A stretch of DNA of 64,000 bases from a halophilic archaeon (GTDB taxonomy: Archaea > Halobacteriota > Halobacteria > Halobacteriales > Haladaptataceae), in assembly GCA_003298465.1 (NCBI GenBank), contig QNGA01000001.1, forward strand, positions 744,001-808,000, given 5' to 3'. The notes beneath the pieces were generated by a model that saw nothing but the letters and a program-made list of their open reading frames with translations, ran no database searches and was not told the DNA's origin. Below, in pieces: positions 35,477 through 43,612 of this stretch. The translations under genes were made by a program, and so were the position numbers. Within the stretch, counting starts at the first letter, position 1, and the number at the start of each line of letters is the position of its first letter.

Positions 35477-36745
35477 ATGGTGTCAGCACTGGTCGTCATC
35501 GGTCTGCTGGTCGCGGCGTTCGTCGGCTACAACATCGGCGGCTCCTCGACCGGCGTCGCGTTCGGACCGGCGGTCGGCAGTCGCATCGTCGGCAAGGTGA
35601 CCGCGGCGGCGCTGTTCACCGTCTTCGCCTTCTGGGGCGGGTGGACGGTCGGGCGGAACGTCATCGACACGATGAGCGACGGTATCGTCCCGGCGAGCCA
35701 GTTCACGCCCGCGGCGAGCGTCGGCGTGCTCTTTTTCGCCGGGGCGGCGCTCCTGCTGTCGAACCTCTACGGCGTCCCCGCGTCCACCTCGATGACGGCC
35801 GTCGGGGCCATCGTCGGACTGGGACTCGCCACGGACACCCTCCGGGAGTCGCTGATGTTCACCATCGTCTCCGCCTGGATCGTCGCGCCGCTCGTCGCGT
35901 TCCTCGTCGGCGTCGTCGTCGGTCGGTACCTCTACCCGCATCTCGACGCCCGTATCGCCTTCTCGCGCATCGAGGACTCGCTGGTGCAGTTCGACCGCTC
36001 GGGGGCGGTGCCGCGCCCGCGACTGAACGAGAACGCGTCGCCGCGCGACGTCGTCGGCGCGGTGCTCGTCGTCGTCATCGCCTGCTACATGGGGTTCAGC
36101 GCGGGCGCGTCGAACGCCGCCAACGCGGTCGCTCCGCTGGTCGGCAACGGCGCGGTGACGATAGAACAGGGCGTCCTGCTCGCCATCGGGGCCATCGGGC
36201 TCGGCGGATTCACCATCGCGCGCCGGACGCTCGCCACCGTCGGCGACGGCATCACCGACCTTCCCATCCTGGCGGCGCTCGTCGTCTCCGTCGTCGGCGC
36301 GACCATCATCACCGTGCTCTCGCAACTCGGCATCCCGGCGAGCCTCGCGGTGAGCACGACCTGCTGCATCATCGGTCTCGGCTGGGGGCGGGCGAGTCGC
36401 GCGGTCACGCTCGCGGAGGCGGCCGCGACCGCCGCCGACACCGAGGCGGCCACCGACCTCGGCCCGGAGCTTACGACGGGCGCGCTCGCGGGTCCCGAAA
36501 CCGAGCAGACGACTCCGGAGGGGCCGACCGTCGGCACGCTCGCCAGCGGTGAGAGCGCACAGCAGGTCGAGCAGGCCGCGGAGGAGCCGCCGGAGGTGCC
36601 GCCCATCGGCGAGGAGACGCTGGACGAACTGACCGCCGAGAGCCTGTTCGACCCCGCGGCGACCAGCCGAATCGTCATCCTCTGGGTGCTCTCGCCGACG
36701 CTCTCGGCGGTCGGGTCGTACCTCCTCTTTCTCCTCGTCCTCTGA
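35477..36745 (+). CDS. inorganic phosphate transporter, Pit family
   Basis: A 422-residue ion-coupled phosphate transporter with about ten helices in two repeats. The signature pairs are FVGYNIGGSSTGVAFGPAVG and YMGFSAGASNAANAVAPLVG, the duplicated Pit (GANDVANA-type) motif. A Gly-rich FGVPAST-type segment (YGVPASTSMTAVGAIVG) is also duplicated as LGIPASLAVSTTCCIIG. Unusually, a hydrophilic acidic/Thr-rich loop of about 80 residues (about 315-400) precedes the last helix. No phoU-like gene lies alongside, although Pit genes in archaea often have one. A CAAAAATAG stretch near 35434 is a likely promoter element. Confidence 0.92.
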   Translation: MVSALVVIGLLVAAFVGYNIGGSSTGVAFGPAVGSRIVGKVTAAALFTVFAFWGGWTVGRNVIDTMSDGIVPASQFTPAASVGVLFFAGAALLLSNLYGVPASTSMTAVGAIVGLGLATDTLRESLMFTIVSAWIVAPLVAFLVGVVVGRYLYPHLDARIAFSRIEDSLVQFDRSGAVPRPRLNENASPRDVVGAVLVVVIACYMGFSAGASNAANAVAPLVGNGAVTIEQGVLLAIGAIGLGGFTIARRTLATVGDGITDLPILAALVVSVVGATIITVLSQLGIPASLAVSTTCCIIGLGWGRASRAVTLAEAAATAADTEAATDLGPELTTGALAGPETEQTTPEGPTVGTLASGESAQQVEQAAEEPPEVPPIGEETLDELTAESLFDPAATSRIVILWVLSPTLSAVGSYLLFLLVL

Positions 36746-36802
36746 CCCCTCCCCCGCGTTCCGACGTCCGTCCGGGCGTCGACGCGGGCCGCTCCGAAGG
36801 CG

Positions 36803-36809
36803 CTTTACG
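36803..36809 (+). promoter_or_regulatory. TATA-like box of the RaSEA gene
   Basis: CTTTACG centred 27 nt before the ATG at 36833. Confidence 0.45.
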
Positions 36810-36832
36810 CCCGTGGCCGCTTTCGTCAGGTA

Positions 36833-37903
36833 ATGAGCAAGCCGAGTCCGGAGGTCTACGAGCGCGGCAAGGGCATGGACGCCCACAACGAGGTGATGCG
36901 GGGCATCCGCGCCCAGAAGGACGCCCAGTACGACCCACACGAACCGACCCGGGTCTGGATAGACGAGGACAACACGCCCGGCGGCGTCTACCAGAGCCTC
37001 ACCATCATCCTCAACACCGGCGGCTGTCGGTGGGCGCGCGCCGGCGGCTGTACGATGTGCGGCTACGTCGCCGAGTCCGTCGAGGGCGGCAGCGTCACCC
37101 ACGAGGCGCTGATGGACCAGATAGACGTCTGCCTCGACCACGAGCGGGAGAACGCCGACGAGGAGAGCGGCCTCGTGAAGATATACACCTCCGGGTCGTT
37201 CCTCGACGAGCGCGAGGTCGGCGCGGAGACGCGCCGCGCCATCGCCGAGACGTTCGGGGACCGCGAGCGCATCGTCGTCGAGAGCCTCCCGGACTTCGTC
37301 GAGCGCGAGAAACTCGCCGACTTCACCGAGCAGGGACTGGACACGGACGTCGCCATCGGCCTGGAGACCGCGACCGACCGCGTGCGCCACGACTGCGTGA
37401 ACAAGTACTTCGACTTCGAGGAGTTCGTCGCGGCTAGCGAGGCGGCCGACGAGGCCGGCGCGGGCGTGAAGGCCTACCTCCTCATGAAGCCGCCGTTCCT
37501 CTCGGAGTCGGAGGCCATCGAGGACATGAAGTCCTCGGTCCGGCGCTGCGCGGAACACGCCCACACCGTCTCCATGAACCCGACGAACGTCCAGCGGTAC
37601 ACGATGGTCGACGAACTGTACTTCCGGGACGGCTACCGCCCGCCGTGGCTCTGGTCGGTCGCCGAGGTGCTCGAAGACACCGCCGACGCCGACGCCATCG
37701 TCGTCTCCGACCCCGTGGGCCACGGCAGCGACCGCGGACCGCACAACTGCGGCGACTGCGACGACAGGGTCCAGAAGGCCATCAAGGACTTCGACCTCCG
37801 CCAGGACCCCAGCGTCTTCTCGGAGGTCGACTGCGAGTGCGAGGCGACCTGGGAGGCCGTCGTCGAGCGCGAGACGGCGTACAGCCTGCCGCTGGCCCGC
37901 TAG
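36833..37903 (+). CDS. raSEA: archaeosine biosynthesis radical SAM protein RaSEA
   Basis: RaSEA works with ArcS to turn preQ0-lysine at position 15 of tRNA into archaeosine (G+). The 356-residue protein has the COG1244-type radical-SAM cluster C65-x7-C73-x2-C76 (TGGCRWARAGGCTMCGY), longer than the usual Cx3Cx2C. KIYTSGSFLDEREV and AIGLETATDRVRH are the SAM-barrel strands. A second Cys-rich region near the end (HNCGDCDD, VDCECEATW) may bind another metal. Length and motif match RaSEA well. ArcS/TGT are not in the window. Confidence 0.9.
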   Translation: MSKPSPEVYERGKGMDAHNEVMRGIRAQKDAQYDPHEPTRVWIDEDNTPGGVYQSLTIILNTGGCRWARAGGCTMCGYVAESVEGGSVTHEALMDQIDVCLDHERENADEESGLVKIYTSGSFLDEREVGAETRRAIAETFGDRERIVVESLPDFVEREKLADFTEQGLDTDVAIGLETATDRVRHDCVNKYFDFEEFVAASEAADEAGAGVKAYLLMKPPFLSESEAIEDMKSSVRRCAEHAHTVSMNPTNVQRYTMVDELYFRDGYRPPWLWSVAEVLEDTADADAIVVSDPVGHGSDRGPHNCGDCDDRVQKAIKDFDLRQDPSVFSEVDCECEATWEAVVERETAYSLPLAR

Positions 37904-37904
37904 G

Positions 37905-38522
37905 TCAGGCGACCGTCGACGTGCCGCAGGCCACGTCGGTCGTCACGGAACCCGTGCGTATCTTCTCGCTCGTGACCGCGACGTCGGTCGCCGAGTCGTC
38001 GCAGTCGACGTCCGAGTGGCGGACGGTGACGTCCTCCTTTCGGTTGCCGACCAGGGTCGTCAGCCGGTAGTAGTGCCGGCGCTCGCGGAGCGCGACGGCG
38101 ACCGCGGACCCCGGGTCCAGGGTGACGGACTCCGCCAGCAGCGTCGTCTCGCTTCCCGACGCGCTCCCCATCGCGAGATGCAGTTCGACGGTCAGCATCG
38201 CGTCGGTGGCGTTCCACACCCAGACGGGATGGGGCTTCGTGTCGGTGTCCGGGTCGTCCGTCCCGACCGCGAACGCGCGAGCGGGCGGACCGTCGAGCGA
38301 GACGCCGACGTCGGGGAGCGACAGCGGGACGCCGCGGTCGAGGTCGGCGGGGTCGACCTCCCGGACCTCGGGGGACGATGGGTCGGTGGTCGACGTCGCC
38401 GTCGTTCCGGTCGCGTCACCGGTCGTCGTCCCGTCCCGGGTCGACCCCGAGGAGAGACAGCCGGCGAGCGCGACCGCCGCGGCGCTTCCGCAGGCGACGA
38501 GGAGGCTGCGTCTGGAGGGCAT
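37905..38522 (-). CDS. Tat-exported lipoprotein of unknown function
   Basis: A 204-residue protein beginning SRRSLLVACGSAAAVALAGCLSS: a twin-arginine signal followed by a lipobox (LAGC) with Cys about residue 22, the usual haloarchaeal lipoprotein design. A Thr/Ser/Gly-rich linker (STRDGTTTGDATGTTATSTTD) leads to a soluble beta-rich domain of about 150 residues with TLLAESVTLDPGS and VTVRHSDVDCDDSATDV. Three cysteines in the C-terminal part may form a disulfide. It is convergent with RaSEA, one base apart. Domain family not recognised. Confidence 0.75.
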   Translation of the reverse strand: MPSRRSLLVACGSAAAVALAGCLSSGSTRDGTTTGDATGTTATSTTDPSSPEVREVDPADLDRGVPLSLPDVGVSLDGPPARAFAVGTDDPDTDTKPHPVWVWNATDAMLTVELHLAMGSASGSETTLLAESVTLDPGSAVAVALRERRHYYRLTTLVGNRKEDVTVRHSDVDCDDSATDVAVTSEKIRTGSVTTDVACGTSTVA

Positions 38523-38761
38523 GCGCGCAACGTCACCGTAATCCGACAAGTGTCTTCCGCCGATATCTCCGTCGCGCTCGTCCGGAAACGGTCGAAGCGA
38601 CCGATTGTGCGGTCGGTTAGGAGTGCTTTCGCGGAGTATGCTCGTCCTACGAACGTGATACGCTCCGGATAACTAAGGACGATTCCGTCGACGGGGCGAC
38701 CGGGTGACGCGTCGACCGTGACGGCTTCCCACGCGCCGGACGCACGGTCGACGCCTCCACG

Positions 38762-38884
38762 ATGACAAGTGAACGGAACCAGTGTGAAACCGTCTTCTGC
38801 TCGGACGGATGGGTCGAGATTCGCGACCCCGACCGCGGCGAGCGGTGGATAGCGACCGACACGCCGGCGGAGGTCGAACGGTGA
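38762..38884 (+). CDS. 40-residue micro-protein (DUF7331-like)
   Basis: A tiny soluble protein: MTSERNQCETVFCSDGWVEI, then RDPDRGERWIATDTPAEVER. The short strand-turn pattern ending in W-I-x-T-D-T-P-x-E-V is one I associate with haloarchaeal micro-proteins (DUF7331-like), but this is from memory. Its stop overlaps the GTG of the next gene (GTGA), which supports translation of both. Function unknown. Confidence 0.55.
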   Translation: MTSERNQCETVFCSDGWVEIRDPDRGERWIATDTPAEVER

Positions 38885-38994
38885 GCGTCGCCGGGCCGAT
38901 CGTGGTCTGGCCGGTCCTCCTCGTCCTCATCTGGGGACTCGTCGTCGGCGTCGTCTGGTCGCTCCTCGCCGCGCACGGGCGGCGGTCGACGTAG
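38881..38994 (+). CDS. 37-residue single-helix membrane micro-protein
   Basis: GTG start at 38881 inside the preceding micro-gene's stop. The sequence is one long hydrophobic helix (VVWPVLLVLIWGLVVGVVWSLL) with a short charged end AHGRRST. The 4-nt overlap and the helix composition argue for a real gene pair: a soluble micro-protein and a membrane micro-protein. No family recognised. Partner role is inference. Confidence 0.5.
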   Translation: MSVAGPIVVWPVLLVLIWGLVVGVVWSLLAAHGRRST

Positions 38995-39030
38995 CCCGTC
39001 GCGCGCGAGGACCCCGACGCTCGCGGTAGC

Positions 39031-39618
39031 CTACGCGTCGTCCTCGTCGACGCCCGGCGCGCTGTCGACGCTCACGTCCGCCGGTTCCTCCTGCCCGCCG
39101 ACGCGAAGTTCGCCGTCGTCGCCCTCGACGTACACGTCGTCCGCGAACCCGCCCTCGGCGTAGGGGTGTTCGGGGTCGTCCAGTTTCTCAGGCGTCGACG
39201 GCGCGTCCGGGACTCCTCCCGCCGGTTCGAACTCGCCGAGCGGGTCGGCGATGGTGATGCCGTGGCGCTCGAAGAAGGTCTCGTAGCGCTCGTAATGCTC
39301 GTCGAGTTCGTCGCCGGGGAACTCCATCATCTCCGTCCAGCCGTGGTTGTAGAAGTCGAAGTTCGCCTGGACGTGGGTTATCTCCCGCGCTTCCGCCTCG
39401 GGTGCCCCCTCCTGGAGCGCGGCGAGATAGGTGTCCATCGTCGCGTCGAAGAAGGCGTCCAAGTGCTCGCGGCGCTCCTCGCGGTGGTCCTCGTCGGCGC
39501 GTTCGAGGAAGATGCCGGTGTGCATGTCGACGAGTTTGTCGTTGACCACGTCGCCGACGACCGGCAGTTCCAGCGCCTTCTTCGAGGCCCAGTGGCGGAC
39601 GTTCTGGCGGATCTTCAT
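39031..39618 (-). CDS. DUF6149-like haloarchaeal protein
   Basis: A 195-residue helical, acidic protein starting MKIRQNVRHWASKKALELPVVGD, an N-terminus I recall from the haloarchaeal family DUF6149. Helices HREERREHLDAFFDATMDTYLAALQEG and HVQANFDFYNHGWTEMMEFP form the core. The C-terminal 60 residues are a disordered acidic tail. I start at ATG 39618; the longer frame adds ten residues. It lies immediately downstream of pus10 in the opposite direction of reading order (pus10 then this gene, 46 bp apart), so they may share a transcript. Confidence 0.7.
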   Translation of the reverse strand: MKIRQNVRHWASKKALELPVVGDVVNDKLVDMHTGIFLERADEDHREERREHLDAFFDATMDTYLAALQEGAPEAEAREITHVQANFDFYNHGWTEMMEFPGDELDEHYERYETFFERHGITIADPLGEFEPAGGVPDAPSTPEKLDDPEHPYAEGGFADDVYVEGDDGELRVGGQEEPADVSVDSAPGVDEDDA

Positions 39619-39664
39619 GTGCGAACCTCGGGCCGCGACGGCCTTCAACGTCCCGGCTTCCGCT

Positions 39665-40987
39665 CTACCCCCGCAGGTACTCGGGGTCGTCGAACGGTTC
39701 GTCCTCGCCCTCGACGGCGACCACGTCGAGCGCCGTCACCTCCGCGCCGACGCCGAGCAGTCCGGCGAGACTCGGTTCGGTCCGTCCGTCGTCGCCGCTG
39801 ACGAGTTCCTTCACGTACAGGCCGCCCTCGCCGTGGACCTCCAGTTCGGCGTGGCGCTCGTCCTCCAGGTGGCCCCCTATCTCGTACACGGTCCGCTCGC
39901 GGGTCCGGGCGGCGCGGCGGTGGTCGACGCGGTTCGGCGTGTACTGCTCGACCGTCGTCCCGTCGAGTTCCGCGACGGCGTCCGCCAGGTCCGACTCCGA
40001 GACGGGCGCGTCGAACTCGACGTCCATCCGGTAGGTCTTGCTCGCGTCGAGTTCCTTCACGCGCTCGACCATCTCGTGGGTGGCGAGCGCGAGGTCCTCG
40101 ACTTCGGCCTTGCCGTCCGCGAACTCGTTTATCTCCCGCTGGAGTTCGTCCGCGTCGGGCGTTCGACTGCGGGGGCGCTTGACCTCGACGACGAACGGTC
40201 GCCCCGTCCCCAGCATCAGGGCGTCCACGTCCTCGCGTCCCGCCCCGTGGAAGACCGCCTCGTCGCCGTCCATCGCCTCGCGGATGGGCGGCGTCGTCAG
40301 CTGTTCGACGCTCTCGTCGTACATGTAGCCGGAGCCGCCGCAGTGGTCGCAGGGCTCCTCGCCGCCTCCCTCGGCCAGCTGTTTGCCCGTCCCGCCGCAC
40401 TCCCGGCAGGGCCACTCCGTCTGCGGTACGTCGCGCTCCAGCTTGCGGTAACGGCCGTAGACGAACGCCGGGTTGACCTGCACGTCGACGGCGTGCGTGG
40501 AGAGGTCGCCCTCCCGGCTGGCCGCCTCCAGGTCGAGCAGCGCGAGCACGTCGGGTCGCTCGAAGTCGACCTCCGTGTCGGTGAGTCGGCCGACGCGCTT
40601 GCCGACCTCGCGGTTGAACTCCGACTTGAACGGCTCGCCCGCGTCCTCGGGGAGGTCGGCCGCCTCGCGGAGCAGTCGCTCGTTCTCCTCGACGAGCGGC
40701 GGGACGCGCGTCCCGACCTGATACGTCTCGAAGTCGACGTCCGCCAGTTGCTCGGCGACGGTCTCGGCCCACTCGTCGAACCGGTCGGTCTGGCCCTCGC
40801 AGACCCAGCACTGCTCGTCCGGCTCCTCGAAGTCCTCGTCGTCGTCGAGCGCCACCGCGACCCGGAGGGCGTGCCCCCGGTCGCGGTTCGTCAGGCCGAA
40901 GCTCCGGTCGGCGAACGGCCGGCCGAGGCAGGGGTCACAGACCGGGCCCTCGGCGACGACCCGTCTGGCTGCGTCGAGTACGTCCAT
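39665..40987 (-). CDS. pus10: tRNA pseudouridine(54/55) synthase Pus10
   Basis: Pus10 isomerises U54 and U55 in the tRNA T loop in archaea. The 440-residue protein begins with the zinc-binding CDPCLGRPF (about 17-25) and CWVCEGQ, carries a THUMP-related region, and has the catalytic motif GREDVDALMLGTGRPF with the catalytic Asp (about residue 275). An insertion has two DnaJ-like knuckles, CRECGGTGKQ and CDHCGGSGY. The ATG at 40987 is the start; the longer reading to 41242 is an Arg-rich artefact. Length is usual for archaeal Pus10. Confidence 0.93.
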   Translation of the reverse strand: MDVLDAARRVVAEGPVCDPCLGRPFADRSFGLTNRDRGHALRVAVALDDDEDFEEPDEQCWVCEGQTDRFDEWAETVAEQLADVDFETYQVGTRVPPLVEENERLLREAADLPEDAGEPFKSEFNREVGKRVGRLTDTEVDFERPDVLALLDLEAASREGDLSTHAVDVQVNPAFVYGRYRKLERDVPQTEWPCRECGGTGKQLAEGGGEEPCDHCGGSGYMYDESVEQLTTPPIREAMDGDEAVFHGAGREDVDALMLGTGRPFVVEVKRPRSRTPDADELQREINEFADGKAEVEDLALATHEMVERVKELDASKTYRMDVEFDAPVSESDLADAVAELDGTTVEQYTPNRVDHRRAARTRERTVYEIGGHLEDERHAELEVHGEGGLYVKELVSGDDGRTEPSLAGLLGVGAEVTALDVVAVEGEDEPFDDPEYLRG

Positions 40988-41328
40988 GTGGGTGTCGAGG
41001 TCTCCCCCGCGTAAACCGGTTTCCGATTGGCGCGAACGGGCTCGCGGTCGAAGCGATGCGAGACGACCGCGACCGACCGGGTCGAATCTAGACGACCGTC
41101 GCTCGACCGACCTCCCCGCGCGACCGCCGAGCGCTCGACGGTCCCGTCGAGACGCGGACGACCGGAGTCGACCGGCCGGAAGACCCCGGTGTACCGTTTT
41201 ACTTACCGTACCAACGGCGACCGCCGCGGTGGTTCTGTTCACGCTCGATTGGCGAGAAAACGCACGACGGCGACGAGTTAACTGCGCGTACCAAATCCAC
41301 TAAGGCTGCATCTCTTCTCTACGTAGAT
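40988..41328. other. 341-bp divergent intergenic region
   Basis: Between divergent pus10 and the small HTH gene at 41329. The last 60 bases are AT-richer (GTTAACTGCGCGTACCAAATCCACTAAGG). I see no coding sequence and no strong repeat; a TATA-like ACCAAATC lies about 30 nt before 41329. Confidence 0.45.
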
Positions 41329-41571
41329 ATGAGTACGACCACCGCTTCCGCGTCCGCGACCACCCTCACCGACAAGCAGCAGCGCATCCTCCAGTATCTC
41401 CGCGAGAACGGCGACACCCGGACGTACTTCAAGTCCCGGCTCATCGGCGAGGACCTCGGCCTCACCGCCAAGGAGGTCGGAGCGAACATGACCGCCATCG
41501 CCGAGGGCGACTTCGACGTCGACGTCGAGAAGTGGGGCTACTCATCCTCGACGACGTGGAAGGTCGTCTAG
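41329..41571 (+). CDS. DUF7123-like small HTH protein
   Basis: An 80-residue protein. After a Thr/Ala lead, TLTDKQQRILQYLREN and RLIGEDLGLTAKEVGANMTAIAEG form a helix-turn-helix, followed by the wing VDVEKWGYSSSTTWKVV. This layout is one I recall as the haloarchaeal DUF7123 family. DNA binding is inferred from the fold. It is convergent with the R2-like oxidase 4 bp away. Confidence 0.78.
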   Translation: MSTTTASASATTLTDKQQRILQYLRENGDTRTYFKSRLIGEDLGLTAKEVGANMTAIAEGDFDVDVEKWGYSSSTTWKVV

Positions 41572-41575
41572 GGCG

Positions 41576-42451
41576 CTACTCGACGCTCGTCAACGCGTCC
41601 ACGTCCGGAATCTCGGCGTCCGCCGCCGTCACCTGTTCCATCCGCTGGGCGTGTTTCTCGCCGGCGTAGGCGACCAGTTCGTCGGGCGACGGTCCCGGGC
41701 CCTCCGCGTCGCGCTCGGGGATGCTCGCCCGGACGAGCGGGAGCAGTTCCCCGACGGTGTCGTGCAGGTGCGCCGCGTTCACCCGGCCGCTCTCCACGAG
41801 TTCCCGCAGTTTCGCCATCCCGAATCCGACGTGGCGACCCTCGTCGCCCCGGACCTTCGTCAGTCCGGCGACGAGACCCGGGAGATGCGGAAGCTCGGGA
41901 TGGGTGTCCGCGTCGTAGGCCCGCGTCAGCCCGTAGTACCCCGTCTGGGCCAGGACCCCCTCGATGGTGAGGTGGTAGTGGCAGTACGCCGTCGCCCGGC
42001 GCTCCGGCGCGTCGTCGTCCAGCAGGGCGGTCATCGCCGCCGCGTTGCGCTCGAACAGTTCGTCGTACTCGTCGTTGAACCAGCGGTCGTCCGCGGGCGA
42101 GGACGGGTCCACTCCCCGGCGCTCCTCCTCGGGCCGGACGACCTCGCGCCAGTAACGGTCGAAGAATTCCGCGTGCTTGGCCTCCTCGTACAGTTGCGTG
42201 GCCACGAACATCTCGTCTTCCAGGTCGTCCAGCACGACCGAGAGCGGTGCGAGGTCCTCCGTCACCGACTCCTCGCCCGCGCCGAACCGGGCGACGGTCC
42301 GGCGGAAGGCGTCGAACGCCTCCCGGTCGAACTCGGCGAGTCCGGACCCGTCGTCGCCCAGGTCGACGTCGTCCGGGTCCCAGTGACGCTCGACCGCGTT
42401 CCGGTAGTAGCGATACGACCGCGTTTCGGGGTCCACCTGGAGGTCGGTCAT
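41576..42451 (-). CDS. R2-like ferritin-fold di-iron oxidase (R2lox-type / ribonucleotide reductase beta-like)
   Basis: A 291-residue four-helix di-iron or Mn/Fe carboxylate protein. Ligand motifs are LYEEAKHAEFF (E-x2-H, about residue 98) and RGDEGRHVGFG (E-x2-H, about residue 207), with extra acidic residues in DLEDEMFVATQL and HYHLTIEGVLAQT. The N-terminus RSYRYYRNAVERHWDP is typical of the archaeal R2-like group annotated as ribonucleotide reductase beta or R2lox. No large reductase subunit is nearby, so an oxidase role is more likely. An alternative ATG at 42478 adds nine residues. A wHTH regulator gene lies just upstream on the same strand. Confidence 0.83.
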   Translation of the reverse strand: MTDLQVDPETRSYRYYRNAVERHWDPDDVDLGDDGSGLAEFDREAFDAFRRTVARFGAGEESVTEDLAPLSVVLDDLEDEMFVATQLYEEAKHAEFFDRYWREVVRPEEERRGVDPSSPADDRWFNDEYDELFERNAAAMTALLDDDAPERRATAYCHYHLTIEGVLAQTGYYGLTRAYDADTHPELPHLPGLVAGLTKVRGDEGRHVGFGMAKLRELVESGRVNAAHLHDTVGELLPLVRASIPERDAEGPGPSPDELVAYAGEKHAQRMEQVTAADAEIPDVDALTSVE

Positions 42452-42559
42452 CGTTTCGACGTGGTCCCGAACGACCATCAGTGTATCCCGGTTCGACGGG
42501 AGAGCGCACGGAGCGTCGGCGAACGCGGCGTTCGTCGCGAGCGCGAGACGCCCGCCGGT

Positions 42560-43168
42560 TCAGGGGTCGAAGGAGATGAGGCCGGCCGCCTCGGTGGCGA
42601 ACGTCTCCGCGTTCGCGTCGAAGGAGTCGGCGTAGCGGACGAGCAGCGTGATGAGGGTCTCCGGGCGCTCGACGGCGTAGCCGTCCTCCCGGGAGAGCAG
42701 TCCCATCTCCTCCAGGTCGGCGGCGTGCTTGCTCACCGTCGCCCGCGAGACGTCCAGCGCGTCGGCGAGGTCGCCGCCCGTCGCCGACGGGTCGCGCAGC
42801 AACTCGACTATCATCCCGCGCGGGGTGTCCCGGCGGAGGTACGAGAGCGCCACCTGCTCGAACGCCGAGAACTGGTCGGCGGGGAAAAAGCGCCGGTAGT
42901 CGCCGTCCCGGTGGCTCTCGACGACGCCGGTTTCGACCAGTCGACGAAGGTGGTGCTGAGTCTCGCCGGTGCCGAGTTGCAGGTCGTCGCGCACCTTCGA
43001 GAAGTGCGCACCCGGCGTCGTGGCGACGTAGCCCGCGATGGCGTCGGGCACGTCGCTGCGCTCGCTGTCGCGGTCGGCGAGTTTCGTCAGCGGAGCTGCC
43101 GCGCCGAGCGCCGCGAAGCGTCTGAGCGTCGCGCGCTTATTTTCATCGACGTTGCCGGGCTCAACCAT
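42560..43168 (-). CDS. transcriptional regulator with two winged-helix domains
   Basis: A 202-residue protein. Two wHTH units are visible: one around residues 45-95 (PDAIAGYVATTPGAHFSKVRDDLQLGTGETQHHLRRLVETGVV, wing RDGDYRRFF) and a second around 115-160 (RGMIVELLRDPSATGGDLADALDVSRATVSKHAADLEEMGLL). The first 25 residues are basic then Ala-rich (RATLRRFAALGAAAPL). Such tandem wHTH proteins are common haloarchaeal regulators. It is 108 bp upstream of the R2-like oxidase on the same strand and may control it. Confidence 0.82.
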   Translation of the reverse strand: MVEPGNVDENKRATLRRFAALGAAAPLTKLADRDSERSDVPDAIAGYVATTPGAHFSKVRDDLQLGTGETQHHLRRLVETGVVESHRDGDYRRFFPADQFSAFEQVALSYLRRDTPRGMIVELLRDPSATGGDLADALDVSRATVSKHAADLEEMGLLSREDGYAVERPETLITLLVRYADSFDANAETFATEAAGLISFDP

Positions 43169-43612
43169 CTACGATTCAATACGATTGGGGGCCCTAAAAC
43201 AGCTTCGCTCGTCGCTACGTCACTTTCCTCGGGCCGTACTCTGCCGACCCGCCCGCCGGCTCGCCCCGAACCTTGCTCATTATTGTCAGGTTATATGGCC
43301 GTTAGATTTAGTACGTCGCTGGGACTGTTTCCGATGGCAGCAGAAGGACACGGGACGACGGCGAAAGCGCGCCGTCGTCCCGCCGTGCGCCGTCCTGCTG
43401 TCGTGGTCGGTCCGGCGGTGCCGTGGGCTCTGGTGGCGTGCTGGCCTCTCGCCAGGTGTGTCAACCACGCCCACCACGAAAGTCCGTCTTTCGGACCGAA
43501 CCGACACCCGTTCCGTCCGTTCTACCGAGCCGTCACGAGCGCGAGAACAGCGTCTGCCGTGCGACCGTGCGCGTGCGAAAAGCGTTTGACGTGTGACCGA
43601 GATGAGCGGAGC
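43169..43612. other. 444-bp intergenic region upstream of the HerA-like gene
   Basis: The left part holds the minus-strand regulator's promoter (GTTTTAGG, 43192-43200 on the minus strand). In the middle GGTTATATGGCCGTTAGATTTAGTACG is AT-rich and promoter-like. The remainder looks non-coding on both strands: frames are rich in rare Cys, Trp and His clusters. Long open frames running through it from flanking genes are composition artefacts. Confidence 0.5.

Noticed and set aside
41651..43612. Open frame continuing upstream of the HerA-like gene to 41651
   Set aside because: Runs antisense through the R2-like oxidase and regulator genes and through non-coding sequence; no family motif before residue 1 of the GTG start at 43613.
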